In this document: in pieces, positions 54,267-64,000 of the stretch
How positions within the stretch are numbered: the stretch's first letter is position 1
How the letters are laid out: the number at the start of each line of letters is the position of its first letter
NCBI RefSeq assembly: GCF_003955735.1
Contig: NZ_CP034464.1
Span: 186,001 to 250,000 of the forward strand
Origin: Undibacterium parvum
GTDB taxonomy: Bacteria > Pseudomonadota > Gammaproteobacteria > Burkholderiales > Burkholderiaceae_D
Direction: 5' to 3'
DNA: 64,000 nucleotides
The notes under the pieces: generated by a model
Seen by the model: the letters and a program-made list of their open reading frames with translations, nothing else
Databases searched by the model: none
Told to the model about the DNA's origin: nothing
Translations under genes and position numbers: made by a program

Positions 54267-56339
54267 ATGACACTAGCAAATTCTCCCTCTCCACTACTCG
54301 ACTTTAGTTATTTGCCGCGTTTTGACGCGATACGGCCAGAACACGTCACACCCGCCATTGAGCTGCTACTGGAACAAAATCGCGCAGTAGTGGCGCAACT
54401 GGAACAAAGTACAGAGCCGGTAAGCTGGGAGAATTTTGTTCAGCCATTAGAAGACGCGACCGAACACCTAGGACGCGTCTGGAGCATCATCGGACATCTC
54501 AATGCTGTGGTTGATACGCCTGAATTACGCGCCGTCTACAACGAGAATCAACCCGTCATCACCGAGTTCTGGACCGAGCTAGGCCAAAACCTGGCACTGT
54601 TCGATAAATACAAGGCATTGCGGGCCGCTGGCAATTTTGACCAGTTGTCGCCAGCCAGACAAACCATCATCAACAATGCGATACGCGATTTCCGTCTGAG
54701 CGGTGCCGAACTGGCCGATGATAAAAAACAACGCTATGCCGAGATTCAAGAAAAACATGCCGCCTTGTCGACCAAGTTTTCTGAAAACGTACTCGATGCC
54801 ACCAACGCTTACGGTTTATTCGTAGAAGATGTGAGCGAGCTAGCAGGCTTACCGGAAGACGTCTTGCAGGCGGCAAAAAATGCGGCAGAAAAAGATGAAA
54901 AACCAGGTTATAAATTTACCCTGCATTTCCCCTCTTATTTCCCAGTTTTACAGTACGCCGAAAACCGCGCTTTGCGTGAAAGTATCTATCGAGCCAACGC
55001 TACCAAAGCCTCGGAACTAGGTGCCAAACCAGAGTGGGACAACACCAGCATCATCAACGAATTACTCGAGCTACGCAAAGAAGAAGCGGTGTTACTCGGC
55101 TATAAAAACTACGCTGAAGTGTCACTGGTGGCAAAGATGGCGGAAACACCAGCGCAAGTGAGTGAATTCTTACTTGATTTAGCTCAGCGTGGACGCTCTT
55201 TTGCAGAAAAAGATCTGGCCGAACTGCGCAGCTTTGCACGTGACAATCTGGGCATCGATGATTTGCAAGCCTGGGATACCACCTACGCCTCAGAAAAATT
55301 GCGCGAACAACGTTACGCCTTTTCTGAGCAGGAAGTGAAACTCTATTTCCCGGAACACAAAGTGGTAGATGGTTTGTTCCGCGTAATCCAGACTCTGTTT
55401 GCAGTTGATATTAAATTGGATAGCGCAGCTTGTTGGCACCCTGACGTGAAGTTTTACAGGCTGGAAAAAGACGGCCAGTTGATCGGCCAGTTCTATCTCG
55501 ACCTGTATGCGCGCGATGGCAAACGCGGTGGCGCCTGGATGGATGATGCCCGCGGTCGTCGTCGCACTTCAAACGGCATACAAACACCGGTGGCATATCT
55601 GACCTGTAATTTCAGCGAACCGGTCAGCGTAGACGGCATCAAGAAGCCCGCCCTATTCACGCATGATGAAGTGATTACCCTATTCCACGAATTCGGCCAC
55701 GGCCTGCACCACTTGCTGACCAAGGTGGAAGACTTGTCTGTCTCCGGGATCTCTGGTGTCGAGTGGGATGCGGTCGAACTGCCTTCACAATTTATGGAAA
55801 ATTTCTGTTGGGAGTGGGATGTCTTGCAACATATGACGGCGCATGCCGATACCGGTGCAGCTTTACCGCGCGCCCTATTCGACAAAATGATCGCCGCGAA
55901 AAATTTTCAATCCGGCATGCAGACGTTACGCCAGGTAGAATTTTCTCTGTTTGATCTGCGCTTGCATAATGATGCCCATCCAGGTGGAGCACATTTAGTG
56001 CAAGACATACTCAATACCGTCAGAGAACAAGTGTCGGTATTTAATCCGCCTGAATTTAATCGCTTTCAACACTCTTTCGGCCACATCTTCGCCGGCGGCT
56101 ATGCGGCGGGCTACTTCAGTTATAAGTGGGCCGAAGTCTTATCAGCCGACGCCTATGGCGCGTTTGAAGAAGCGGCTAAAATCGAAGGCAGCACCCTCTC
56201 ACGCAGTGCTGGTAAAAAATTCCAGGACGAAGTATTAGAAGTGGGTGGTTCACGCCCGGCGATCGCTTCTTTCCGTGCATTTCGTGGTCGCGCCCCTAGC
56301 ATAGATGCGCTGTTACGCCATAGCGGCATGAGCAATTGA
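54267..56339 (+). CDS. prlC: Oligopeptidase A (M3 metallopeptidase)
   Basis: 690 residues from the ATG at 54267, directly after the folD stop. Zinc site HEFGHGLHH (HExxH) near residue 480, with ISGVEWDAVELPSQFMENF and the C-terminal FAGGYAAGYFSYKWAEVLSA. Cytoplasmic enzyme that degrades short peptides and signal-peptide fragments. Confidence 0.96.
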   Translation: MTLANSPSPLLDFSYLPRFDAIRPEHVTPAIELLLEQNRAVVAQLEQSTEPVSWENFVQPLEDATEHLGRVWSIIGHLNAVVDTPELRAVYNENQPVITEFWTELGQNLALFDKYKALRAAGNFDQLSPARQTIINNAIRDFRLSGAELADDKKQRYAEIQEKHAALSTKFSENVLDATNAYGLFVEDVSELAGLPEDVLQAAKNAAEKDEKPGYKFTLHFPSYFPVLQYAENRALRESIYRANATKASELGAKPEWDNTSIINELLELRKEEAVLLGYKNYAEVSLVAKMAETPAQVSEFLLDLAQRGRSFAEKDLAELRSFARDNLGIDDLQAWDTTYASEKLREQRYAFSEQEVKLYFPEHKVVDGLFRVIQTLFAVDIKLDSAACWHPDVKFYRLEKDGQLIGQFYLDLYARDGKRGGAWMDDARGRRRTSNGIQTPVAYLTCNFSEPVSVDGIKKPALFTHDEVITLFHEFGHGLHHLLTKVEDLSVSGISGVEWDAVELPSQFMENFCWEWDVLQHMTAHADTGAALPRALFDKMIAAKNFQSGMQTLRQVEFSLFDLRLHNDAHPGGAHLVQDILNTVREQVSVFNPPEFNRFQHSFGHIFAGGYAAGYFSYKWAEVLSADAYGAFEEAAKIEGSTLSRSAGKKFQDEVLEVGGSRPAIASFRAFRGRAPSIDALLRHSGMSN

Positions 56340-56421
56340 AGGCGCGCTTACAAATTGACATACAGTTCAATCGATAAATCATGCACTATCATGCACTATT
56401 TGTTCCAAGGAGATTTTGACC

Positions 56422-57027
56422 ATGAAACCACACACTTTATTCAACGCCAGTTGCCTGTTATTGAGCTGTCTGTTAGCGGGCAACGCCCACGCCGAACTTT
56501 ACAAATGGGTAGGAGCGGATGGCAAAATTACTTACAGCGATGTACCGCCACCGGCCAATGCGAAACAAGTTGAGAGAAAAAACCTGAGCATAGATAATAT
56601 TAGCGTTCCATTTCCAGCAGAATTGGCGGCAGCGGTTGCGCAAAACCCGGTCACGCTGTACACCTCAGAAACCTGCACACCCTGCAATGAGGGGCGCGCA
56701 CTACTCAAACAACAAGGCATACCGTTTTCAGAAAAAACAGTTTCATCTAACGATGACATTGCCAAATTAAAGCAAGCCGGGGGCGACACACAATTGCCAT
56801 TGCTGGTAATTAAAAACAGTAAATTTCGCGGATTTAATAGCTCAGAATGGCGCACCGCCTTGAGCAGTGCTGGCTACCCAGACACGAGTAAACTGCCTAA
56901 AGAATATCGCTATCCAGCGGCGGAATCGGCCGCACCAGCACCCACGCCGAAAACTAAGAACACTCCGGAGAAAGCGCCCCCAGAATCAAATCGCAAATCA
57001 GAATCCGACACTGGCATCCGCTTCTAA
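56422..57027 (+). CDS. DUF4124 and glutaredoxin-domain secreted protein
   Basis: 201 residues from the ATG at 56422 (AAGGAG before it). Signal peptide to NAHA; DUF4124 (~22-55: ELYKWVGADGKITYSDVPPP); then a glutaredoxin fold (~78-150: VTLYTSETCTPCNEGRALL with CTPC, TQLPLLVI cis-Pro, FRGFN). A Pro/Lys-rich tail ends it. Probably a periplasmic thiol-disulfide protein. Confidence 0.88.
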   Translation: MKPHTLFNASCLLLSCLLAGNAHAELYKWVGADGKITYSDVPPPANAKQVERKNLSIDNISVPFPAELAAAVAQNPVTLYTSETCTPCNEGRALLKQQGIPFSEKTVSSNDDIAKLKQAGGDTQLPLLVIKNSKFRGFNSSEWRTALSSAGYPDTSKLPKEYRYPAAESAAPAPTPKTKNTPEKAPPESNRKSESDTGIRF

Positions 57028-57041
57028 GCCACGCGTAAATC

Positions 57042-57461
57042 ATGACTAGAATCGATTTTCACAGCAATGTAGCCGACAAAATTAGCTACACCTGCCGCCT
57101 CATCAGAAAAGCCCATGCCGCCAACTGTAAAGTGGTGGTATTTGACGACGATCAAGTGCGACTGAGCAAACTAGATGAGGCACTTTGGAACTTCTCAGAA
57201 AGCGATTTTTTGCCGCATGTGATGTCTGGCGACTCCCTGGCGCGCCAGACTGCGATCATATTAACTGCCGATGCTAGCGCAGACTTCCCGCATCATGAGT
57301 TACTCATCAATCTGACGCAAAGCATCCCACAAAATTTCGAACGCTTTGCGCGCCTGATAGAAATCATCTCCAGCGAGCAGCAAGACACTATTTCCGGGCG
57401 CGAGCGTTACCGCAACTATCAACAGCAAGGCATGACGCCAAGCGTCGCAAAATCAACATGA
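57042..57461 (+). CDS. holC: DNA polymerase III subunit chi
   Basis: 139 residues. RIDFHSNVADKISYTCRLIR, LDEALWNFSESDFLPHVMSG and FERFARLIEIISS fit HolC. Chi links the clamp loader to SSB. Its stop overlaps the next ATG by 4 bases. Confidence 0.92.
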   Translation: MTRIDFHSNVADKISYTCRLIRKAHAANCKVVVFDDDQVRLSKLDEALWNFSESDFLPHVMSGDSLARQTAIILTADASADFPHHELLINLTQSIPQNFERFARLIEIISSEQQDTISGRERYRNYQQQGMTPSVAKST

Positions 57462-57814
57462 ACAATCAAATCGATACCAGCATCCCCGTCCTCACCGAAG
57501 TCATTTACCCCAGTCTAGAGCCTCATTTTCAAATTGAGGATGCCAGCAGCCAGACATCTCGCAGCCAAGCAGCGATCAGTGAAGAACAATGGCAGACTTT
57601 AGAGCAAACCATACGTGAAAACGTCTTGCGCCAAGTCTTGGGACGGATTGATTTTGTGCTCGAGCACAGAGTCAGAGATAGCCTGGCCGATGTCTTACAA
57701 ACCGCGGTCGAGAGCCTGGCACTGGAAATACGCTCAGGTCTACACAAAACCATGGAAGAAGTGATTACCCGCGCAGTGACGCAAGAAATTACCAAAGCAA
57801 AAATATCCAAATAA
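57458..57814 (+). CDS. Conserved protein after holC
   Basis: 118 residues. The N-terminal ~35 residues are acidic and unstructured (TSIPVLTEVIYPS), then amphipathic helices (IRENVLRQVLGRIDFVLEHR; VLQTAVESLALEIRSGL). It resembles the DUF2486-type proteins that follow holC in Burkholderiales. Overlaps holC by ATGA; function unknown. Confidence 0.75.
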   Translation: MNNQIDTSIPVLTEVIYPSLEPHFQIEDASSQTSRSQAAISEEQWQTLEQTIRENVLRQVLGRIDFVLEHRVRDSLADVLQTAVESLALEIRSGLHKTMEEVITRAVTQEITKAKISK

Positions 57815-57931
57815 ATCACATATTTAATTGTTTTTGCTAATAAGCCCATCCCTCGCCACCGCTTTGCACACCCACCTCAAATCCCTAGGGCAAGCTCTGC
57901 GCTTAGCCGCAGCGCATAGGCAGTTACACCA

Positions 57932-59236
57932 ATGAAGATCCTAGTCTTGGGCGCGGGCATCATAGGCACATCCTCCGCATGGTTTTTAAATAAATCCGGC
58001 CACGATGTTTGTGTGATCGAGCGACAACCAGGCGTCGCACAAGAAACCAGTTTTGCCAATGGCGGGCAAATTGCGGTATCGCACGCCGAGCCCTGGGCTA
58101 ATCCTCATGCGCCTTTTAAACTCTTAAAATACCTGGGGAAAGACGACGCGCCCTTACTATTTCGGCCTCGCGCTGAGCTACAGCAATGGTTATGGGGCTT
58201 GAGTTTTTTACGAGAATGTAGCCGCAAACGTAGCGACGAGAATATTCGCCAGATCCTGGCGCTGTCGGAATACAGCCGACTAACTTTAATCGCGCTGCGC
58301 AGCGAAACCCGACTCAGTTACGACAATTTAAGCAAAGGAATTTTGCATTTCTACACCGACCAACAAGAGTTCGATCGCTCTTTGCATGCCGCAAAATTAA
58401 TGCGCGAATTGGGCTGCCCTCGCAATACGATAACTGCTGATGAGGTGGTAAAAAAAGAACCGGCTTTATCTGGCATCCGACACAAGATAGTCGGTGGCGA
58501 TTACACGGAAACAGACGAGTCTGGCGATGCGCACAAATTCACCTGTGGACTAGCGCAACAAGCCAGCGCGGCAGGGGTGGATTTTCAATTCAATACCAGC
58601 GTCACGCGCCTACTAACAGCAGGCAGTGGCGCTAACGCAGAAATTACAGGGGTAGAAGTTATCGATGAACGCGGTCAGCACCAGGTCTTACGTGCGGATG
58701 CCTACGTGATCGCCATCGCCAGCTTTGCGCCACAATTACTGCGCCCGCTAGGCATAAAATTATTGATTTATCCTGGCAAAGGATATTCGGCGACCTACCC
58801 TATCATCGCGCCAGATCTGGCTCCCACGATCTCTCTCACGGATGATGGCTATAAACTAGTGTTATCGCGCCTGGGCCAGCGCCTGCGCGTGGCTGGGACT
58901 TGCGAGATCAATGGCTATTCACGCGAACTCAATAACGCACGCTGCGCAGCAATTACTCGCCGCACTCGTGAGCTATTCCCTGATGCTTGCGATTACGAGA
59001 ATCCTAGCTATTGGGCGGGACTAAGGCCATTAACGCCATCCAATCGTCCGTATATCGGAAAAACCAAGTTTCAAAATCTCTACCTCAATGTCGGCCACGG
59101 CAGCCTAGGCTGGACTATGGGCGCAGGTTCGGGACGCGCGATCGCAGAAATTATAGGTGGACGCATGCCTACAGTTGCTTTTAATTTTAATGGATTAACA
59201 CCTGTCAAAGGTGGCAACCAAATTCAAGTCGAATAG
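57932..59236 (+). CDS. dadA: D-amino acid dehydrogenase small subunit
   Basis: 434 residues. FAD motif VLGAGIIGTSSAWFLNKSGHD, then FANGGQIAVSHAEPWANP, TDESGDAHKFT, and C-terminal YWAGLRPLTPSNRPYIG, NVGHGSLGWTMGAGSG (pieces). Oxidises D-alanine and related D-amino acids, passing electrons to the respiratory chain. No alanine racemase gene is adjacent. Confidence 0.95.
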   Translation: MKILVLGAGIIGTSSAWFLNKSGHDVCVIERQPGVAQETSFANGGQIAVSHAEPWANPHAPFKLLKYLGKDDAPLLFRPRAELQQWLWGLSFLRECSRKRSDENIRQILALSEYSRLTLIALRSETRLSYDNLSKGILHFYTDQQEFDRSLHAAKLMRELGCPRNTITADEVVKKEPALSGIRHKIVGGDYTETDESGDAHKFTCGLAQQASAAGVDFQFNTSVTRLLTAGSGANAEITGVEVIDERGQHQVLRADAYVIAIASFAPQLLRPLGIKLLIYPGKGYSATYPIIAPDLAPTISLTDDGYKLVLSRLGQRLRVAGTCEINGYSRELNNARCAAITRRTRELFPDACDYENPSYWAGLRPLTPSNRPYIGKTKFQNLYLNVGHGSLGWTMGAGSGRAIAEIIGGRMPTVAFNFNGLTPVKGGNQIQVE

Positions 59237-59347
59237 GGTGAGTAAATATAGCCGGATAGGCACCAAGGACATGCAAGGCAGAGGCATGTGCTACACAATC
59301 TATTCAAATTGAAAATTGCGTATAGGATTTTTAGTGATTGAGAAACT

Positions 59348-59420
59348 GGAGGCGGGGGTCGGGATCGAACCGGCGTAAACGGCTTTGCAGGCCGCTGCAT
59401 AACCACTTTGCTACCCCGCC
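59348..59420 (-). tRNA. tRNA-Cys (GCA)
   Basis: Acceptor GGCGGGG / CCCCGCC plus encoded CCA; anticodon loop CTGCAAA gives GCA; T-loop GGTTCGATCC. All arms pair. Confidence 0.95.
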
Positions 59421-59503
59421 AGGGGTGCGTTTTTTATTAACATTGATAATAAAAAAGCGGTGCAACTAGAGAATAGAAGAAATTTAAATCTATTCTTAAA
59501 AAC

Positions 59504-59579
59504 TGGAGCGGGAGAAGAGGCTCGAACTCTCGACCTCAACCTTGGCAAGGTTGCGCTCTACCAACTGAGCTACTCCCGC
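59504..59579 (-). tRNA. tRNA-Gly (GCC), copy 1
   Basis: 76 nt with encoded CCA: acceptor GCGGGAG, D-arm AGCTCAGTTGGTAGAGC, anticodon GCC in CTTGCCAAG, T-arm GTTCGAG. First of four in a 135-bp tandem array. Confidence 0.97.
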
Positions 59580-59638
59580 ATGTATTACTTAAATTGCTAA
59601 AACTTTTCGAGCACTACAAAAACCATTACAACAAAAAC

Positions 59639-59714
59639 TGGAGCGGGAGAAGAGGCTCGAACTCTCGACCTCAACCTTGGCAAGGTTGCGCTCTACCAAC
59701 TGAGCTACTCCCGC
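59639..59714 (-). tRNA. tRNA-Gly (GCC), copy 2
   Basis: Identical in sequence to copy 1 by eye, 135 bp away. Confidence 0.97.
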
Positions 59715-59773
59715 ATGTACAACTTAAACTGCCTAAACTTTTCGAGCACTACAAAAACCATTACAACAAAATC

Positions 59774-59849
59774 TGGAGCGGGAGAAGAGGCTCGAACTCT
59801 CGACCTCAACCTTGGCAAGGTTGCGCTCTACCAACTGAGCTACTCCCGC
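59774..59849 (-). tRNA. tRNA-Gly (GCC), copy 3
   Basis: Identical in sequence to copy 1 by eye, 135 bp after copy 2. Confidence 0.97.
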
Positions 59850-59908
59850 ATGTATTACTTAAACTGCTAAAACTTTTCGAGCACTACAAAAACCATTACA
59901 ACAAAATC

Positions 59909-59984
59909 TGGAGCGGGAGAAGAGGCTCGAACTCTCGACCTCAACCTTGGCAAGGTTGCGCTCTACCAACTGAGCTACTCCCGC
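59909..59984 (-). tRNA. tRNA-Gly (GCC), copy 4
   Basis: Identical in sequence to copy 1 by eye. Being nearest to pgsA, it is the first transcribed if the array reads from that side. Confidence 0.97.
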
Positions 59985-60053
59985 ATGAACAACAGCCCCA
60001 CATTATATAGCACCCAGCTTTTCTGTCAAGACTTTTGCCTAGGTAGATACCGC

Positions 60054-60638
60054 CTACTGCTCTGCATTTGCTTTAATCAAAGGCCAGGCTTTGCGCAGAT
60101 AATAAAACATAGACCATAAAGTCAGCGCCGCCGCTATCCACAACAAAAACTGCCCCCACAAGTGCGTGTTTATCACGCCGAACAAGACCTTATCATATAA
60201 CAGCATAGGGATAGCAACCATCTGCGCAGTGGTTTTAATTTTACCGATAGAACTTACCGCCACCGATTTTGAAGCGCCTATTTGCGCCATCCATTCACGC
60301 AAGGCCGATATTGTGATTTCACGGCCAATAATAATAAAAGCAATGATCGCGATATATTCGACTTGACGGAACTCCATTAAAACCAGCAAGGCACCGGCCA
60401 CCATTAATTTATCGGCGACAGGGTCAAGAAAGGCACCAAACGCGGAAGTCTGATTCCAGCGACGCGCCAAAAAGCCGTCAAACCAATCAGTGACCGCAGC
60501 GATGATAAAAACAGCGGTCGATGCGGCACCTGGATCGATGGAGCCTAACCAGGATTTGGGCAAGTAGAACACTCCCATCACCAAAGGAATCAAGGCAACC
60601 CGCAACCAAGTAAGCAAAATGGGAAAATTAAACGGCAT
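60054..60638 (-). CDS. pgsA: CDP-diacylglycerol-glycerol-3-phosphate phosphatidyltransferase
   Basis: 194 residues with about 5 helices and the CDP-alcohol phosphotransferase signature DGFLARRWNQTSAFGAFLDP with VADK (DGx2ARx8Gx3Dx3D). First committed step to phosphatidylglycerol. Follows uvrC, as in many proteobacteria, and precedes the tRNA-Gly array. Confidence 0.95.
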   Translation of the reverse strand: MPFNFPILLTWLRVALIPLVMGVFYLPKSWLGSIDPGAASTAVFIIAAVTDWFDGFLARRWNQTSAFGAFLDPVADKLMVAGALLVLMEFRQVEYIAIIAFIIIGREITISALREWMAQIGASKSVAVSSIGKIKTTAQMVAIPMLLYDKVLFGVINTHLWGQFLLWIAAALTLWSMFYYLRKAWPLIKANAEQ

Positions 60639-60818
60639 TTTTTTGTCGCAGAAATTGTATCGTGATATTAAATCCTGGCGTACTCTTCAAACCAGATCAT
60701 TCAAGCAAGAGAACAAGCGAGGCAGCTAAAAACTAGGTTTTATTAAAATTGATGCTATCAACTAAGTGTAGCAATTTTACTGATGTATCGCGACTATCGA
60801 AAGCGATCTCTGCAGATA

Positions 60819-62738
60819 TTATCGCAAGCGCTTATATATTTCTTCTGCAAGCACACGCGAGATGCCTTCCACCGCGATTAAGTCCTCGATACTAGCATCC
60901 GCCACACCTTTTAAACCACCAAAGCGAACCAATAAGCGCTGCCTGCGCTTAGGGCCCACGCCCTCGATCTCTTCGAGCTGAGAAGTCTGCCTGGCCTTGG
61001 CCCGCTTGGCACGCATACCAGTAATCGCGAAGCGATGGGCCTCATCCCTGATTTGCGCAATCAACATTAAGGCTGCGGACTCTTTGCCCAACTCTTTAGC
61101 AGCGCGGCCATCAACAAACACCAAGGTCTCCAAACCAACTCTGCGCCCCTCCCCTTTACATACACCGACAATTAAACTGACGTCGAGACCGAGTTCCTCA
61201 AACACCTGACGCGCTACCTCAACCTGTCCTTTACCACCATCGATTAAAACTACATCTGGCATCACGGGTATCGACGCCATGTCGGCATCCCCGCCCGCAT
61301 CAAGCGGTCTTGTCACGCTCATTTTTTCATATCGTCTATGGATGACCTGGCGCATCGCCGCATAGTCATCGCCAGGCGTAATATCCTTAATATTGAATCG
61401 TCGATACTCGGAATTTTGCATGGCATGATGATGAAACACCACACAGGAGGCTTGAGTCGCCTCACCCTGGGTGTGACTAATATCAAAACACTCTATGCGC
61501 AGTTGATCAATGTCGTCGACTTCCAATTCCAAAGCGAGGCATAAAGAACGCGTTCTCGATTGTTGCGAGCCTTGCTCAGACAACATCCGTGCCAATGACA
61601 GTTGAGCCCCCTTAACGGCCATCTCCAACCAAGCACGGCGCTGCTCCTGCGGCTGAAACGAACAATGAATTTTATGTCCGCATTGCGCCATCAAAGCGAG
61701 CATCAAATCCGGTGCATCGAATTCTATATTCAAGATCAATTGGGAAGGGATGAACTGATCCGCATAATGTTGCGCTAAAAAAGCAGTTAATACCGCCACG
61801 TCGATAGACTCATCGCTCATTGCCTCTACCTCAGCCACCTGACTAGGAAAATAAGCCCGATCCCCCAAATGTCGACCACCGCGAACCATAGCAAGATTCA
61901 CGCAAGCGCGCCCCCCCTCGACGATCACGGCAATCACATCAATATCACTATCGCCGGTGGTTTCCATGCTTTGCTGATGCAATATTTTGGAGAGTGCCGA
62001 CATTTGATTGCGTACTAAAGCTGCTTGTTCGAACTTAAGTTGCTCCGCAAAACCGAGCATTTTGGATTCTAAATTCTGCATTACTTCTGACTGCCGCCCG
62101 CGCAAAAATTTGGCAGCGTTGTCGACATCGACCAGATAGTCTTCATGCGTAATAAAATCGACACAGGGCGCGCTGCATCTTTGAATTTGATGGAGTAAAC
62201 AAGGGCGAGTACGATTCGCAAACACACTATCTTCACAACTACGCAAAAGGAAAATTTTCTGCAAAAGCTGCATGGATTCTTTGACCGCCCAGGCTGAAGG
62301 AAAAGGGCCAAAGTATTGATGTTTCTTATCGATTGCCCCACGATAATACGTCATTCGTGGCGATTGCTCGTTGGTGATTTTTAGGTAGGGATAGGACTTA
62401 TCATCACGGAATAGAATATTGTAGCGAGGTCGTAAAGTTTTGATTAAAGTATTCTCTAAAATCAGGGCTTCTGCTTCGCTACGCGTGACCGTGGTCTCCA
62501 AGCGCGAAATTTTACCAACCATCATCGCGATACGGGGACTGCTCAAAGTTTTTTGAAAGTAGCTGGAAACACGTTTTTTTAAATCCCGCGCTTTACCCAC
62601 GTATAAGACATGATCCTGCGCGTCGAAATATCGATAAACACCGGGTAAGTTGGGTAATTTTGCGACCGTCTCGAGCAACTGTAACCGCGCCTCGTCGTTT
62701 TGTGTATCAGCGTTTAAATCAACTCTAGCGTCAGACAT
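60819..62738 (-). CDS. uvrC: Excinuclease ABC subunit C
   Basis: 639 residues. GIY-YIG nuclease ([34 protein letters not shown]), UVR motif ([20 protein letters not shown]), RNase H-like 5' nuclease ([33 protein letters not shown]) and C-terminal HhH pair ([19 protein letters not shown]). Makes both incisions in nucleotide excision repair. One base after the acpS stop. Confidence 0.97.
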   Translation of the reverse strand: MSDARVDLNADTQNDEARLQLLETVAKLPNLPGVYRYFDAQDHVLYVGKARDLKKRVSSYFQKTLSSPRIAMMVGKISRLETTVTRSEAEALILENTLIKTLRPRYNILFRDDKSYPYLKITNEQSPRMTYYRGAIDKKHQYFGPFPSAWAVKESMQLLQKIFLLRSCEDSVFANRTRPCLLHQIQRCSAPCVDFITHEDYLVDVDNAAKFLRGRQSEVMQNLESKMLGFAEQLKFEQAALVRNQMSALSKILHQQSMETTGDSDIDVIAVIVEGGRACVNLAMVRGGRHLGDRAYFPSQVAEVEAMSDESIDVAVLTAFLAQHYADQFIPSQLILNIEFDAPDLMLALMAQCGHKIHCSFQPQEQRRAWLEMAVKGAQLSLARMLSEQGSQQSRTRSLCLALELEVDDIDQLRIECFDISHTQGEATQASCVVFHHHAMQNSEYRRFNIKDITPGDDYAAMRQVIHRRYEKMSVTRPLDAGGDADMASIPVMPDVVLIDGGKGQVEVARQVFEELGLDVSLIVGVCKGEGRRVGLETLVFVDGRAAKELGKESAALMLIAQIRDEAHRFAITGMRAKRAKARQTSQLEEIEGVGPKRRQRLLVRFGGLKGVADASIEDLIAVEGISRVLAEEIYKRLR

Positions 62739-62739
62739 A

Positions 62740-63141
62740 TCAATCCGAATTCAAACGATCAATAACAACGAATGCCAGCGCATACTCGACCTCATCCGAC
62801 AAGGACAATTGCGCACTCAGCTTGCGTTCGCCCATCCAATCGCCTAGTTGACTGCTAAGTTTGGCACTCGGACGACCGTCAGCCTCATTCAAAACTTGAA
62901 CCGCCTGCCAACTCATAGGCGCACGCATCCCCAATCCTAAAGCTTTAGAAAAAGCCTCTTTTGCTGCAAAGCGGCTGGCCAAAAATCTCAGCCCGAGAAC
63001 GCTAGACTTTGCCTTACGTGCACGATAAATAAGAATTTCATCGGAGCCGAGTATCTTCTCAGCAAATCGTTCACCACTACGCAACAAGGCGGCATCTATG
63101 CGGGAAATCTGAACGATATCAGTACCAACGCCAAAGATCAT
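62740..63141 (-). CDS. acpS: Holo-[acyl-carrier-protein] synthase
   Basis: 133 residues. [12 protein letters not shown] (Mg-binding Asp) and [16 protein letters not shown] (catalytic Glu/Lys) define AcpS, which adds phosphopantetheine to acyl carrier protein. Starts inside the pdxJ stop (4-base overlap). Confidence 0.96.
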   Translation of the reverse strand: MIFGVGTDIVQISRIDAALLRSGERFAEKILGSDEILIYRARKAKSSVLGLRFLASRFAAKEAFSKALGLGMRAPMSWQAVQVLNEADGRPSAKLSSQLGDWMGERKLSAQLSLSDEVEYALAFVVIDRLNSD

Positions 63142-63896
63142 TTGGCACTTAACCTTGCCTGCACCATGATAGCCTTCATGTCGCTAACAGCCTTACTCCA
63201 GCCGACAAAAAGTGCGTGCGCAACAATCGCATGGCCAATATTTAACTCGGATATTGCGGGAATAGCCGCGATTGCCTGTACATTCGTATAATGCAGACCA
63301 TGTCCGGCATTCACTTTTAAACCTCTTTTGACTGCTTCAAGTACACCTGAATGTACTCGCTCCAACTCTTTCGCTTGCGCCATTGGGTCAAGTGCATCGG
63401 CATATCGGCCGGTATGAATTTCGACAACCGTCGCACCAACTTCTTTGGATGCCTGCATCTGCTGTTCGTCGGCATCAATGAACAGACTCACGCGTATCCC
63501 CTCTGCCTGCAACTGCCTGACCGCAGATTCCACTCTCGAAAAATACTTAACAACATCAAGCCCGCCTTCAGTAGTCACCTCATCGCGACGCTCGGGAACC
63601 AGGCAAACATCTTGTGGCTTAATACTGCAAGCGAAATCTATCATTTCAGCGGTCACTGCCGCCTCTAGATTCATCCTAGTCAGTATTAGAGGACGAAGGC
63701 GTCTCACATCCTCATCTTTAATATGACGGCGGTCCTCACGCATGTGCAAAGTAATGCAATCAGCGCCAGCCTCCTCGGCGATGCGCGCTGCTTGCAAAGG
63801 ATCGGGGTAAGCCGTCCCACGCGCATTGCGCAAAGTGGCGACATGATCAATATTGATGCCGAGATCAATTAATTGTGTTTGGTTGTGAATATTCAT
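63138..63896 (-). CDS. pdxJ: Pyridoxine 5'-phosphate synthase
   Basis: 252 residues. [74 protein letters not shown]. Final ring-closing step of the DXP-dependent vitamin B6 pathway. Overlaps recO and acpS by 4 bases each (ATGA). Confidence 0.97.
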   Translation of the reverse strand: MNIHNQTQLIDLGINIDHVATLRNARGTAYPDPLQAARIAEEAGADCITLHMREDRRHIKDEDVRRLRPLILTRMNLEAAVTAEMIDFACSIKPQDVCLVPERRDEVTTEGGLDVVKYFSRVESAVRQLQAEGIRVSLFIDADEQQMQASKEVGATVVEIHTGRYADALDPMAQAKELERVHSGVLEAVKRGLKVNAGHGLHYTNVQAIAAIPAISELNIGHAIVAHALFVGWSKAVSDMKAIMVQARLSAK

Positions 63897-64000
63897 AGCC
63901 TCTGCAAATCTATCAGAATTTGTCTAGTATTTAAGGGGATACCATGTAAATGATGCGTGAGTAAAAATCGCATCAATATTTTGCTTTGCAACTGAGTAGT
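63893..64000 (-). CDS. recO: DNA repair protein RecO, C-terminal 35 residues
   Basis: The frame from the right edge reads [20 protein letters not shown] then QRL and a TGA overlapping the pdx[18 protein letters not shown] is the typical RecO C-terminus, and recO-pdxJ-acpS is a known order. The rest lies outside the window. Confidence 0.85.
   Translation of the reverse strand, partial: TTQLQSKILMRFLLTHHLHGIPLNTRQILIDLQRL

Larger units (their letters stand above)
59504..59984. repeat. 135-bp tandem array carrying four tRNA-Gly genes
   Basis: Start points 59504, 59639, 59774 and 59909 are exactly 135 bp apart. The 59-bp spacers (acttttcgagcactacaaaa in each) differ at only a few bases, pointing to recent tandem duplication. 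Confidence 0.95.

Noticed and set aside
59504-59984. CRISPR-like regular spacing
   Set aside because: The repeated units are tRNA genes and the spacers are alike; there are no unique spacers or cas genes.
59594-60010. A 138-codon plus-strand frame with a repeated WSGRRGSNSRPQPWQG segment
   Set aside because: It is the antisense translation of the four tRNA-Gly genes and spacers.

Overview
The window is a chromosomal segment of a betaproteobacterium of the Burkholderiales, most likely Oxalobacteraceae (Undibacterium/Herbaspirillum-like). The grounds are gene content and order: homodimeric aceE, then aceF, then an lpdA with a fused lipoyl domain; folD divergent from aceE; holC after prlC; recO-pdxJ-acpS-uvrC-pgsA followed by tRNA-Gly and tRNA-Cys. 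This is inferred from protein families; no 16S is present.

Layout. 1-12 kb: a partial RNase HI-like gene, a DUF3455 lipoprotein, a beta-propeller phytase paired with a TonB-dependent receptor, a degenerate GGDEF protein overlapping an AraC-type regulator, an SPFH-like lipoprotein and the potassium transporter Kup. 12.3-18.7 kb: an AT-richer island centred on NAD metabolism, made of an unrecognised 697-residue protein with a Nudix-like segment, the Nudix regulator NrtR, and a divergent two-gene operon (PRPP-synthetase-like and nicotinamide phosphoribosyltransferase-like), followed by a SLOG/DUF2493 gene broken by one stop codon. 19-34 kb: KdpE with a KdpD lacking its N-terminal sensor half, haemolysin-III, a 2OG-Fe(II) oxygenase, an EAL-HDOD protein, a DsbA-type isomerase, a 1339-residue MASE1/PAS/GAF/GGDEF/EAL protein, a solute-binding protein, a TetR regulator divergent from an MBL hydrolase operon, a hexanucleotide microsatellite and an ECF sigma factor. 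34.5-43.5 kb: TetR-AarF-DUF2867 operon, gene remnants, GST divergent from a WYL regulator, MerR divergent from DUF2938, and two integron-cassette-like genes around a single attC-like site.

43.5-46 kb: a roughly 980-bp foldback element (long inverted arms around a dodecamer array, terminal inverted repeats) whose left end is interrupted by an IS1111-type member of the IS110 family with a long 3' non-coding end, the expected place for a target-guiding RNA. Shorter relatives of this palindromic element occur about nine more times between genes; one supplies the C-terminus of the large GGDEF/EAL protein. A second small inverted-repeat family occurs at about 3.5 and 36.6 kb.

46.8-64 kb is ordinary housekeeping: pyruvate dehydrogenase complex, folD, prlC, a glutaredoxin-like protein, holC, dadA, tRNA-Cys, four tRNA-Gly genes in an exact 135-bp tandem array, pgsA, uvrC, acpS, pdxJ and the end of recO.

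The two places that most deserve a second look are the NrtR/NAD island (12.4-18.7 kb) and the IS1111-in-foldback-element structure (43.57-45.93 kb).
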